Assembly: GCF_000189635.1 (NCBI RefSeq)
Contig: NW_002476375.1
Coordinates: forward strand, 63,479-127,478
Source of the DNA: Tetrahymena thermophila SB210
Lineage: Eukaryota > Ciliophora > Oligohymenophorea > Hymenostomatida > Tetrahymenidae
Direction: 5' to 3'
DNA: 64,000 bases
Shown: positions 12,518 through 24,438 of the stretch, in pieces
Layout of the letters: every line of letters starts with the position of its first letter
Position numbering within the stretch: the first letter of the stretch is position 1
Made by a program: the position numbers and the translations under genes
Notes under the pieces: generated by a model
Seen by the model: the letters and a program-made list of their open reading frames with translations, nothing else
Database searches by the model: none
Told to the model about the DNA's origin: nothing

Positions 12518-14080
12518 CCAAGATCAAGTATCAAATTTGAGAGATTAGTGCAATTTGCAATAGCAGTACCTAAGTATGATGCACTAATTGCACCAATTTA
12601 ATTGCCGCTTTTTACATATTTAAGAGAAAATAAATAATTTATTAGAAGGAAAAATGAAGAAAAAATATGAAAATAATAATAAAAAATAAATTATAAATTG
12701 AAAAATTGAAAAATTAAAAATTAAAAATGAGCTAAGTTTATCAAAAAAAGAAAAAAATAAATCAAACAAAAATCTATAAATTAATTCATTTTTATAAATA
12801 AAAATACTAACAATCTAAAAGAAATAATCTATTTATTTTTACTAAAGAGAGAGTGTCAGATTTGAGAGATTAGTGCAATTTGCTAAAGCAAAGACTAATC
12901 CTGATATACCTTCATCACCAATATAATTGGAGCTTTTTAAATAGTGAAGAATAAATATGAAATAATAAGAAATAAATGACTTGGTCCTAAAAGCAACAGT
13001 TGAAAAAAATGTTAAATTAACAAAGAAATAAAAAAATAAAAAAAAAGAAATAAAAAATAAATAAAATAAAAAGATACCAAATAAATTAAAAGAGCTTTAT
13101 TGTTTTAAATTCATTTTAAAAAAAAATATCACAATCTAAAGTCAATAAAATGTATTTACTAAAGAGAAAGTGTCAAATTTGAGAGATTAGTACAATTTGT
13201 CAAAGTAAAGCATAAGCCTAATACACCTTCATCACCAATTTAATTGCTACTATTTAAATTAAAAATATTTATAATTAACAAATAAGAAAAAAATAAATAA
13301 AAATTTATCAAATAAGTTAAAAGAGCTTTATTGTTTAAATTCATTTTTAAAATTAAAAATTTCATAATCCAATGCAAATAAATGAATAAATAAATTGTTT
13401 TTACCCAAGGTCAAGTGTCAAATTTGAGAGATTAGTGCAATTTGCTAAAGCAGAACTTAAGCTTGATGTACCAATTGCACCAATTTAATTGCTACTTTAT
13501 AAATATTGAAGAAGAAGAAATAAGTTAGATAGCTAATTAGAATGATAATTTAAGAAAAGATATCAAATGAATTAATAATTAATGATAAATTCAAAGTTGA
13601 AAAAAAAATAATCAAATAAATTAAAAGAGCTTTGCTGTTTTAAATTTATTATTTAAATTAAAAATATCACAATCAAATGCAAATAAATAAATAAATTGTT
13701 TTTACCAAAGATAAAGGTTCATATTTGAGAGGTTAGTGCAATTTGCTATAGCAGAACCTAAATTTTATATCCCTTCACAACCAATTTAATTGCTACTGTT
13801 TAAATAATAAAGAAATAATATATAGTTTATTAATTAGACAATAGGAAAAAATGAAGAAAAATATGAAATCCATAAATTGCAGAAGCAAAGGTTGATAATA
13901 AAAAAATGAATTAAATTAACAAAGAAACAAACAAAAATTCAAGCAAGCTCATTTAAAATAGAATATGAAAAATAAATCAAATAAAAAGCTATTAAATAAA
14001 TTAAAAAAGCTTTGCTATTTTAAATTCATTTTTAAAATTAAAAATATCACAATCCAAACAAATAAACTGTTTTTATAAGT
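12480..14080. repeat. tandem array of LRR exon plus intron units
   Basis: Units of about 250-320 bases repeat both the 90-nt LRR exon and intron sequence, including a shared block reading agctttattgttttaaattc in several copies. A sixth unit at about 13980-14080 retains only the intron part; its exon is gone. The intron similarity shows that the array grew by duplication of exon and intron together, fairly recently. Confidence 0.8.
12518..13795 (-). CDS. leucine-rich-repeat protein fragment: five one-repeat exons
   Basis: Five minus-strand exons of exactly 90 nt: 13795-13706, 13494-13405, 13249-13160, 12932-12843 and 12607-12518. Each encodes one 30-residue repeat of the type NQIGDEG...LGSALANCTNLSNLTLDL. 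All exons are in phase 2 on both sides: each begins with one leftover base (for example T|AGC AAT TAA ATT GGT) after an AG acceptor and ends with two bases before a GTAAAA or GTAAAT donor, so any number splices in frame. All five lack TGA. LRR proteins of this ribonuclease-inhibitor-like type bind other proteins. No 5' exon with a start codon or certain terminal exon was found, so this is either part of a longer gene with poorly recognisable ends or a remnant. Confidence 0.7.
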
Positions 14081-14945
14081 AACATTTTTCGTAGGAAAAA
14101 ATGAAGATAAAATATAAAATAACAATTATTTAATTAATTAAAAATTAAATTTAGTTAAAATAGCTAAAAAAGTAATTCCATAATAAAAATGAATGAGAAT
14201 AGATGTAAATCTTATTAGAAAAATAATATTATAAATAAATTGAAAGTTAAACATATAAAAAATATGAATGAATGAATAATATTTAAAAATTAAATAAATA
14301 TACCCCAAATTAATATGAAGGACCTAATGAGATTAGAGAGAAGAGTTTAAAAACTTTTTTTATTAATAAAAATAAATTTAAATATCATTCATAAAAAAAT
14401 ATATAATTGCTTCTTCTAATTAGTCGTAATATTTAATCTATTATATCATTTATTTTTTTTCAAAAATATTAAATAACAATTATTGAAATTTAATTAATTA
14501 ATGGATAATAATAATAATAAATCAATTAAAAACTTAACAAATAAAAAAATAAATAAGAATTTATAAATTTGCTTTTACCACAAAAGAGTTAGAATATTAT
14601 TCATTATTTATTTAATGATTGTATTTAAAATATTTACTTAGATATAGTAAGAATTAATGATAGGTAGGCAAAAGTTCAAAAAATTTATATTTTATAATTA
14701 ATGGACTTAAGTTGAAATAAATTTAATTCCGATTTGATTTTTAAAAAAATATTAACCCTTATTTATTAATGTTATATAAATAAATAAATTAAAATGTTTT
14801 AAGTGATAAAAACGATTACAAGAGACAGACAGACAGATAGATATATGTAATATATGTTTGTAAATATTTATCAGTTTATTTATGTATTTCACTTAAAAAA
14901 TAAAATGATAACTGATAAAATGAATATATAATCTTTATACTCTAT
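14081..14945. other. intergenic AT-rich region
   Basis: About 865 bases between the LRR array and the 3' end of Y3. It contains only simple A/T tracts and a short acag/gaca run near 14822-14840. No gene was recognised. Confidence 0.5.
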
Positions 14946-16354
14946 TCAAGATTAATTTAAAATATAATTTAATTGCTTAAATTATTCATTTAAAAAATTC
15001 AATCTAGAATCTTTAAATTCTTTATTAAATTCTTGCTTCTACTAACCTTAATTTTAAGGATTTTATTAGATCTANNNNNNNNNNNNNNNNNNNNNNNNNN
15101 NNNNNNNNNNNNNNNNNNNNNNNNNNNNNNNNNNNNNNNNNNNNNNNNNNNNNNNNNNNNNNNNNNNNNNNNNNTTTATTAGATCTACTCAAATTTATGG
15201 TTGTTTTATTATTATTAGTTGTTTGGTGTTGCTTTTTATTGTTATTGTTATTAATATTATTAATTAATTTGCTCTTTTTAATTTTTAGCCAGATGGAAAG
15301 GGCGAATATATCTATATTATTGAATAGGTTTTTTGAGCTTCTCATCAAAATGTTTCTTGTTTAAGTTTAATTAGTTTTTTTATTCATTTATTACTTATTA
15401 GTATTATTTTTAAAATGACTTTTATATTTGCTTTAGTTATTCTTATAAACTTGCTTTTTACTAATTTTGTTAATATTTCTTATTATCAATGTTTTGGAAG
15501 TGGTTAATTAATTCTTAAAAGATACTCTATTGATTTAATTCTTATTTATTTTATTGGCTATTTTTTCTTTAATTATCTTGATTTTCAATTTATTGCTTTA
15601 GCTATTATATTAGTTTCTCTTTTTATTAATATTAGTTTTATAATTCTTTCATTTTTGAGTTGAGATAGTTTGTTTTTGATGCAACATGATTAAATTAGTT
15701 AATGAGATCTTTTTTAATGTTATTGCTCTAATTAATTTATTCCAAATGATATACATAATTTCTATTAAATAATCCAAGGTGATCATGGTATTTCAATATG
15801 GATTTCTAAAGATCGGTAGTTTTGTTAATTTAATTATTTATGTAAATATTTGCTAATAAAAGAGAAGTTATCAATATTATCAAAAGTCCTATGAAAATTC
15901 TCTCTTTATTTAACCTTTTTTTGCTATTTATGTAAAGTTCTTTGACTATTTCTTACCCATTGTTAAAATACTTTTGTAATTAGGTTTACCTATATAAAGC
16001 TATGTAGGTAATTAAGTTTATCAAAATGACAATTAACCAATTTTCTAATAAATTTAGAAATTTTAGATTAAAAAGTAAATTTTAGACTAAGCTATTAATT
16101 CCAATAAAGTAAAGAACGTCTAACTTTTTAAAATTATTTTTAATTTATTGCTTTTAGTTTTTTTAGACATTATCTAATTCTTTACTTGAGCCTTTATCCT
16201 CACTATCAATTTATCTTCCTTCTGTTTCTTACTATTATAATTATTAAGAAACTTCAGAATCAGGTACTTGATTTTAGTGATCTACTTCTTTCTGAGTCCC
16301 TTAATTTTCTTCAGCTTCTTATTTATTTATTCTAGCAAGGTTTTCCATATCCAT
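14946..16354 (-). CDS. Y3: long coiled-coil membrane protein of the Y family, crossing an assembly gap
   Basis: ATG at 16354 (MDMENLARINKQ), TGA at 14948-14946. Layout as in Y1 and Y2: Glu/Gln/Asn-rich N-terminus, the family block LYFIGINSLVQN, hydrophobic stretches (WLIVILINLITYIALY and IFIGLLIILITSLLLANIY), then a much longer coiled coil of over 200 residues rich in Gln and Asn. The reading frame crosses the 100-N gap at 15075-15174. If the duplicated 13 bases at the gap edges are counted once, the gene is 432 codons with an open frame throughout. Function unknown. Confidence 0.75.
15075..15174. other. assembly gap of 100 N
   Basis: One hundred N flanked on both sides by the same 13 bases, tttattagatcta (15062-15074 and 15175-15187). 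This suggests that two contig ends overlap rather than that sequence is missing. Confidence 0.9.
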
Positions 16355-17393
16355 TTTTCTATTAGCAGTTTTTATTTTTTGTTTGTTTGTTTGTTGTTTT
16401 TATTTGAATTTTTTTATTTTTTATTTGATTATAATTTTTTAAGAAGAGAATATTTAAATATATTTTAAAACCACGTGTTTATTTAAAAACTTAATTTATA
16501 AATTTTGATAGCTGCTTTTTAAGACTCTTTAGCAAAAATTAGATTTATTTGCGATTGATTTTAAACGTGTAATCAACTTAATTATGAATTTAATTAAAAT
16601 TTGTCTATTTTTCTAAAATTAAGTTTCTAGACAAATAAAAAATAGATAGATTGATGGATCTATTGATTAATTTAATAGAATCAATAAATGAATGAAATAT
16701 TATTAGTATCGAGTTAAAAAAAGATTTTAAACTTGAAAAGAAATTTTAAATTTAGCAAAAATTATTTTATCTGTTTGTATAAAGTTGGTCAATTAATTTA
16801 TATTAAAAATAAACAATTCCAACATCAAATATCTTAAAAAATACCAAATATAAATAAATTATAAAAGAAATTTTATATTATAATTAAGTTGAGAATTTGC
16901 TTTATAATAAAATTTTTTTCGAAAATTCTTTAATAATTAAACTCTATAAAAATAATCCATTCAATAAAAAAGTTAATTTGATTATAATTATTTTATCTTG
17001 CGCAGCAATAGAAATAAATCATGTATGCTAAACCAATCAATTTATTTATTTATAGTTAGTTAGTTAGTTAGTTATTCATCAATCACATCTTATTACTTTG
17101 TGATAAAAATTATCATAGAGCTAAGATTTGATTTTCTTAATTATTTGTGTAAAAAAATTACAATTTTAATTTATTTAAAATAAAAATCCATAATTGAAAT
17201 AATTTTATTAAATTCAAAATAATCCATCAATTTTTATAGTAATATATTTGTTTTTAATAAATTAATTAATTACCCAGTTTCTAAATTAAATTAAAATATT
17301 TGAAAGGAAAACCATAAAAAAAACATAAATAAGCTAACAATATATATTTCTTTCTTTATTTATATTAATCTATTATTTTTATAATGAATCAAT
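16355..17393. other. intergenic region upstream of Y3
   Basis: 1.04 kb, AT-rich, between the Y3 start and the 3' end of the 1333-residue protein gene. A purine/pyrimidine-biased tract (tttgtttgtttgttg) lies at 16380-16395, just 5' of the Y3 ATG. No gene was seen. Confidence 0.5.
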
Positions 17394-20300
17394 TCATTCA
17401 ACCTAATGATAATATGCTTAAATTTTTAACTTTTATAGTGATGGCAATTTAACATAACTCGATTACCTTTATGGGCTTAAAGTGTGATCTTTTTACTGTT
17501 GCTAATGGTTTAAGTTTAGTTAAGGAAGCTTATAATTTTATTAAATTTCTTGTTAGAATATATTTGGTTATTACTTAAATTAGTCAAAATTGGAATTGTT
17601 TCTATCTATTTTGAAAAAATTTTATTGTTATTAATTCATTAGATTATTTATTCTATTACTATCCTATGTATTCTTATTTTTATTTGTAATTTAATCAAAA
17701 GAAGAATAAGATTAGCTTTCCTACATACTTTATATTAGATTATCATTTTCATTTTTTGCTTTTTATTTTTAATTGAGGAAATCATTTTCAAGATTAATTT
17801 TTTAATCTTAATTTAGCTTTTTGTGATTTAAGTTTAATTGCTTTAAATCTTTATTAATTTCTATTTATTTATTCGAAGTTGAATTAGAATTTTTAATATC
17901 ACTTTAATTTTTAATAAAATTATTTAAATTGCTATTTATTTAGCTTTCTTATTCTACCTTTTGTAACTATATAATTGACTTATTATTTAAATTCTGTTAA
18001 TAACTATTTTATCTTTTTTATTCTATGTCATTTGTGTTAATGAATAAGTCAGAGATTTAATTTGAATATCCTTCATCAATGTCTAAACTTTATTATCTAC
18101 TTTTGCTTTTATTTTTTGAAATTGGCGAATCTAATCTACTTTTGGTGGAGGAATTGCATCTGTGTATTTTACTTAGACTTTCTTAAGATGAAAAACATAA
18201 ATACCTAGATTTAACATCATTAAAATCAGGCTTTGAAAACTTTGGAACTTTGACATTTCTTTTGAAAAATTTAACTTTCTTATAACTTAGCTCTTTATTT
18301 TTCTTCAACCTACTTTACTCTGAAAATTATTCATCCAAATGGTCTAAGCTTCCTCTTTTGCTATAAATTTTTATTGGTGTTTTGAGATTTTATTCAGTTT
18401 ATAATGAAAATAGATTTAAATTTTATTTATTAATGATAATATCTTAAGTTTAATTCTTTTAATTATTATCTTCCTTTATTTATAAATTATTTCGATATTC
18501 ATTTTATTTTAAATAAAATTTCTAATTTTCTTAAGTATTTTCAGCTTACTTTTGATCATTCTCTTTAAATGTTTTCTATTTGTCATTTTATTATTTCTAA
18601 CTATCATTATGATAAGACTCATATTTATTTTGTTGTTCATTTTCCTTGTTTTTAGTTTATTTTTGATTTGCTAAACTGTCTTTTTAAATTTGTTAATATT
18701 GACTGTTTTCGTCTTTAGGGCTTGATTAATTTGCTTATAATTGAATTTGCTCATTTTCATTTATTTTATTTGTTTAACTATTTTAAAGTTAAAGCAAATA
18801 ACTTATTTCCTTCAAATTTTAATCAATTTTAGAGGTAGATAAATATTTATTTTAGTCTTATTATGAATTTTTTATATTTCCATAAAAACTTAAGTAATCA
18901 TAAACCTTTTTTTAACTTTAAGTATTTTAAAGCTACTATAAAGAGCTCTTGTTATATTGCTTTATTTCTTTTTCAGCTTCTAAAATATTTTAAATTGTAT
19001 TAATGTGTTTCTAAAATTAAATTGTATCTTCATTTTAATCTTACAACATTTAATTTTATTTGCTAATTTAGTTTTATCCCTCTAATGGTTTCTATGTATC
19101 TTCATTAAAAACACTTATCAGGCTATTAATATTGTTAATGATATTTTAGTTAGAAACAAGCTACTACTTTTCTTCTGAATCTGTTTCCATTTTTTTCTGT
19201 AAGAGAGGAGACACTATCCTAGGAGTAGAATAGTTTGTGTTTAATTCAGATTGGCTGTTTGCAACAAGATACAAAACAGAATCATTATTGCTCATATATC
19301 CAAGCTATTTAAGTTTTTTATTCATTTGCTAATTTTTATTCTCTTGATTTTTGTTAAGTGCAATAAAATTAATTTATCTTTTTTTCTTAATTTCATCAAG
19401 ATGAAGCTCTTTTCTGAAATCTGAAATCTCAATCGGATTGAATAAAATTGAATTATTTCTATAATTTTCCACAGAATTTGATCTTTTAAACACAATTTAT
19501 TTTTTCTCTTGCTTTCTAAGCTTAATTTTTTGAGAGTCAGGTTGATTTTTAATATAATTATTTTTCCTTTATTTTAATGGAATTAATCTAATTTTAAATG
19601 ATTTATCACAAATTTAATAAGAATACTTCTACTATAAATTGTAAATTTGTTGTTAATTTAACCTGTTACTTACTCTGTATACTAGTTATTCACTATTTAC
19701 ATGTTAGCTTAAGATATTATAATTAGTTTTACAATTCATATTTGCAATTTATTTTATATTTCTTTTCTCGTTTTAGAATCGTAATTCATGCGCTTCTCTA
19801 AAGAAGTCATTTTCATAACACACTAAAGTGCCTAAAATATCAGTATTACTTCTATGCAATTTTTTTTATTACTTTTTAACATTAAACTCAATATATTTAT
19901 TAACCTATTTTTCTTATTAAAGCAATCTCTAAGAATTTATCTCTTGGCTTATTATTTCCTACTTGTTAGAAATATTTATTTCTTTAATTTTAACATGTTA
20001 CGTTTTATGAAGTTCATATAGAAGATAGATAAAAATTATTATCTCTATTGCTAAAATGCAAGCAAATACGAATAAAATAATTTAAGATGTAAAAAATGAA
20101 TTCTTCCACAGACTAAAAAAATCACTGATTATAGAATTGGTTGAAGCATCTGAGCATAAAGCTTAGTTCATGGTATTTATTTTTTAATGAAAAATCATTG
20201 TTGATATAAATGTTATTCCTTGAAAAATCAAATGAATAATTAGAAATACAAGAATAGCTATAATTAGATATCTCCTATACTTTAAAAAGGAAGTAGAACG

Positions 20301-21395
20301 GTATATGATGAAAAGCAAAATAGAGCCAAAAATAAAAAAAATAGTTAATAAAGCAAAGCTAAAAATAATTGATAGCAGCCAGAATAAATTTATCTATCTC
20401 AAGCTATCCTTTATGTTGACGAATGTGCCCATATGATTAGTTCTGCAAAATCCTTTTTATTTCCAAGGAATGTAACTTTACTACTCTAAGTAGTACAAAT
20501 TAGATTTAGAATTATAATTGTATTATGGTAAATTTTTTATCTAAATATCAAGATTATTAGAACTCATAAAATCATCTTCACCCATTGATAAAATATTTTA
20601 GAATCGGCTATCTAAGTCACTAGCATCACACTTTGATTTGCTTCTGATAAATAACGGATAATTAAAGGAGCTAGAGCTAGAATAATATTACTAATTATAT
20701 TATTTACAAACTCCATTTCCAAGTGAAACCAAAGCAGATATAAAATGAGTTTAAGTATATGAGTTAGAAGTTGAAAAAAGGGGAGAGTTATTTATTTATG
20801 TGAATGAAGTATCCAATTAAGATGTAGCTATAGAATTAATAGGACAACTATAGCCTGATGGGATGCAAAGGGCATATAATGAACTTTCTTCTGTTGAAGT
20901 ATCTCCACATATATTTATAAGCTAATTTGATTTAGTGCAATCAGATTATTGATAAGTATAATTAGGTATTCTCTTTACACATAGATTGTATGCTATATTA
21001 TTAACCTTCATAGATGATAATATTTTAGGTTGCACTGAAGCTACTTGCTAGCATCCTGAAGATAGTTATTATTATGAACAGCTGCCTATCTGGATTATTC
21101 TTAAATCGGACGACAGTGAAGAGCTTGTGCAATCACACCCTTGGTAAGTGCCTTCAAATTAAAAATTAATCAACTGCTCATCACAATTATTCTACTGAAA
21201 TATTGAAATAATAGGCGAGCTATTCCAGTTACTAAGGACATAATCGTAGGAAATAGGAAGAGCAGGAAGATTTAAATATGAGCAAAGGGATAATATGGAT
21301 GTAAATAAAGCAATTCCAACGATAACTAAAAACAAAATCAATAATATTTTTTTAGTTCTTTCTTATTTTTATTGCTAACTTATTAATTGTTTCAT
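17394..21395 (-). CDS. large four-pass membrane protein with Cys-containing ectodomain and Gln/Asn-rich tail
   Basis: Single exon, 1333 residues, ATG at 21395, TGA at 17396-17394. Residues 17-38 form the first membrane segment (KKILLILFLVIVGIALF). A luminal or extracellular domain of about 290 residues follows, with paired cysteines in motifs such as FEGTYQGCDCTSSS and CIPSGYSCPINS. Three further membrane segments lie near 335-362, 373-400 and 437-460 (FALLTIFFIFGSILLFIIY; LIIAILVFLIIHLIF; IILFVFACILAIEIIIFIYLL). The last 870 residues are polar, Lys/Asn/Gln/Ser-rich and probably cytosolic. The topology is that of a surface or vesicle protein with a long cytosolic tail. I recall no named family. 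The plus strand of this gene also looks deceptively coding (see rejected items). Confidence 0.85.
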
Positions 21396-22489
21396 ATATC
21401 TTGTTTACTATTCCTCTTATACTTTTACTTTGAATTTACTATCTGTAGAAAAAGGAAATACTTTTTGAATATGAGAAACATTTTCTAATTCATTGCTAGT
21501 TTGAATCAGTTAAGTGAGATTATGATCTTTCTAATTTAAAGATAATACGCTATGCATCTCTTAATCTATTCAAATAAGTAAGTGTTTTGCTTAATTTTAA
21601 TTGATATATTTATTTTTCTAAAGAGAAAATTGAAAAATTAATAATATTAAATTTAAATATTCAGCTAAATGATTACATTAGTTTTTAATACTTTGTAATG
21701 AAAAGATAGCTACAACCTATATAATTTTACTAATAGTGAATATTAATATTTATACCACTAAAGCAATATATCTTAATTCATTTTTTACCAATATTTTGTT
21801 ATCAATATTTGCAAATTATTTATTTTAATCAGGCTTTATAAATAATAAAGTACAAATTCAGAGCCATCAATTTCAGTTTATATCTTTTCTTTTCTAAAGC
21901 ATGAATTAAATAAAATAGTGATATATATTTTACATATATTAAAGTATAAAATTGTAACCTCATTTTACATAAACAAAATTTATTTTAAAAAAATAAATAT
22001 TATTGAAAAATAAATTTCCAAATAAATATAAAGAATTAAGAAGAAAAAAAAAACATTATATATAAAATAAATAATTTACCATTAACAGATATTAAATAAT
22101 AAAATTGTAACCTCATTATATATATATATATATATATATAGCTGTTCCTGCATTTAAAATATCACAGACAAACCAAACATTAATGATATCATGATATATA
22201 TTTCTATTGTAAAAAATAGTGTCCCAAAACTTATTACTGGACCTATATAATATTTATATATATTTAATTAAACAAAAATTACGTTTAAAAAATAATATTA
22301 TTAAAAAATATATTTACAAATAAATATAAAGAATTGAGAGAAAAAAACTTTCATATGAAGAACAGAACAGGACATATTTCAAAATAAATAAATAAATAAA
22401 TAATTTATATTTTAAAATTATTTTAGATTTTTTAATAAATTTTATTTTATTTAAAATTTTAAAATAAAGCAAACAAATAACACATTAAA
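21396..22489. other. intergenic region with TA microsatellite
   Basis: 1.09 kb between the 1333-residue gene and G1. It contains a (TA) run at 22120-22140 and sequence related to the 3' flanks of G2 and G3 (aaagtataaaattgtaacct occurs near 21941, 24175 and 26350). It seems non-coding. Confidence 0.6.
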
Positions 22490-23005
22490 TCAAAAAAGCT
22501 TTAAAATAAATTTAACAATTAATATAAACATAGAAATTATAAATAATACATTATTTTGATCTATTTCATTTTATTTTTCTTCACTAAGTTAACTTTATAC
22601 TTCATTTATTTTTTCCAATTTATCATCGCTGTTTTTAAATTAAAATAAATTTTATTTTCTATTTTTGATTATCTACTTTACATAGATTGAGGAACTTATT
22701 TATTATTAATTTTGATTTTTTTAATGTTCTAATTATTATCCAGCATTTCTTTTGGCAAATCTTAAATTTAATTTCTTTAGCTGATCTAATTAATTAATAA
22801 TTTAATTTTTGTTATAAAATTATTTATTTATCATTTTTAATTAAATTTATTAGTTATTGCATTTAAAATAATTTACTTTATTATCTTAAATGATAATTTT
22901 ATCTTTTTACATCAACAATTATTGATTATTTTATATACAATCTATTTTGGCTAGGTCACATTCACTATTAATTTTGTAAACAACCTAAGTATCTACGTTC
23001 TAAAA

Positions 23006-23040
<35 letters not shown>

Positions 23041-23559
23041 AAAATTTAATCATTTTCAATTTAATAATAAATTCTAAATAAATTTTAAAATCTTTCTATT
23101 CAAAAAAATATTAAATAAATAAATAAAGATAAAATTTTTGTTAAAAATCATTTACTTTAGAATTTTAATTTCTATGTTCATTTTACAGATTGTTAAGCTC
23201 TCTGTTTGGTTTACTTTAAGATTAGACATAAGAAATAGATAGACTTAAACAATAAAAATTTTAAATAAAATGATTATTTACCAATTTAAATTATTTTCTT
23301 CATTTTTTACTGATTATAATTGTTATTCTTGATGAAAATCTCTTTTAGAAAACAGAAATTAAATTTGATGAATATCTTGATCTAATTCCTAATTATGTCA
23401 TTTAATAGAATTATGTTTTATAGATATTAAATAAATATTAAGTAGTTAAGTAATTAATCATACTTAAATTTAATCAGCAGGAGTTTTCTTTGTTTCATCT
23501 AAAGTCGTTTCATTATTATCAAATAATACTTCCCAATCATCTAATTTTGGCGTATCCAT
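22490..23559 (-). CDS. G1: small tail-anchored protein, six exons, 208 residues
   Basis: Exons on the minus strand: 23559-23464, 23388-23282, 23213-23156, 22999-22877, 22785-22682, 22628-22490. All introns are GT..AG and the joined frame is open for 208 codons before TGA. The protein starts MDTPKLDDWEVLFDNN. Conserved internal blocks are CKPNRELNNLQNE, NNQQLLMQKDK and DLPKEM. It ends in one hydrophobic segment after LSEEKQNEIDQNN (VLFIISMFILIVKFILKLF), so it is probably tail-anchored with the N-terminal domain in the cytosol. Splice sites were set by agreement with G2 and G3, whose exons 3, 4 and 5 have identical lengths (58, 123 and 104 nt). Family and function unrecognised. Confidence 0.8.
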
Positions 23560-23657
23560 TTTAAAAACAGAGTTAAAGAATATTTAAATAAAATTCTTTT
23601 TAATAATTTTTAGATAGTTTTTTCTTTTTTTAAAAAATTGACTAAACTATAAATTGA

Positions 23658-23669
23658 TTCCACGTGGAA
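23658..23669. promoter_or_regulatory. palindrome TTCCACGTGGAA, first copy
   Basis: Perfect 12-bp palindrome with a CACGTG core, the classic binding core of bHLH/bZIP factors, about 100 bases upstream of the G1 ATG. G3 has a one-base variant (TTCCACTTGGAA) at the matching place. Regulatory use is inferred from position and symmetry only. Confidence 0.4.
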
Positions 23670-23802
23670 GAAATTACATCAATTTGTTTATTGTTAGAAC
23701 AAAAGTAAAAACAGAGTTAAAGAATATTTAAATAAAATTCTTTTTTAATAATTTTTAGATAGTTTTTTCTTTTTTTAAAAAATTGATTAAACTATAAATT
23801 GA

Positions 23803-23814
23803 TTCCACGTGGAA
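23803..23814. promoter_or_regulatory. palindrome TTCCACGTGGAA, second copy
   Basis: Identical palindrome in the second promoter repeat, 145 bases upstream of the first. Doubling it would double any site-dependent activation of G1; this is inference. Confidence 0.4.
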
Positions 23815-23852
23815 GAAATTACATCAATTTGTTTATTGTTAGAACAAAAGTA

Positions 23853-24438
23853 ATTATAATTTATTAAATCAGAAAATATCGGTTTATTAATTAAATTGAA
23901 TCGCTAATCTTATTTTTTAAAATATGACATTACTTTTTACAAAAAAAAGATCCTCTGAAATAAAAATATATAATACAACTTATTATAAATTACATAGAAA
24001 GGAGTTTAATTAAATAATTTGACTCGATTGAGTATGGCCAATTTTTGAGAAAAAACATTTTTTGTCAACTGGCCTTAATTAATGAGAATGCACGGTATAT
24101 AGATGTCCTGCATTTAAAATATCACAAACCAACTATTAATGATATCATGATTCAAAAATTATTAACAGATATTAAAGTATAAAATTGTAACCTATTTCAT
24201 TTTATATATATATAATCAAATAAAAATCATTTTAAAAAAATAATATTATTGAAAAATAAATTAACAAATAAATTTTAAGAATTGAGAGAAAAAACTTTCG
24301 TATGAAGAACAGAAGAAAGACTTATTTCAAACTAAATAAATAAATAAACAAATAATTTATATTTTAAAATAAAAGATTTTTTAATGAGTTTTATTTTGTT
24401 TAAAATCTTAAAATAAATCAAACAAAAAGCACATTATA
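23853..24438. other. spacer between G2 and G1
   Basis: 586 bases, AT-rich. It holds a block shared by all three G genes upstream of their promoters (ggtttattaattaaattg near 23880, again at 25640 and near 27860), and the G2 3' flank. No separate gene was seen. Confidence 0.55.

Larger units (their letters stand above)
23564..23852. repeat. tandem duplication of the G1 promoter segment
   Basis: Two nearly identical direct repeats of about 144-145 bases (23564-23707 and 23708-23852) lie directly upstream of the G1 start. They differ by only a few bases, so the duplication is recent. G2 and G3 have a single, more divergent copy of the same segment. Confidence 0.85.

Noticed and set aside
17384-19140. 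Plus-strand frames with strong T in third position that read like Phe/Leu/Tyr-rich protein
   Set aside because: They are the antisense of the 1333-residue minus-strand gene, whose frame is uninterrupted for 4 kb; the plus frames break at several TGA codons.
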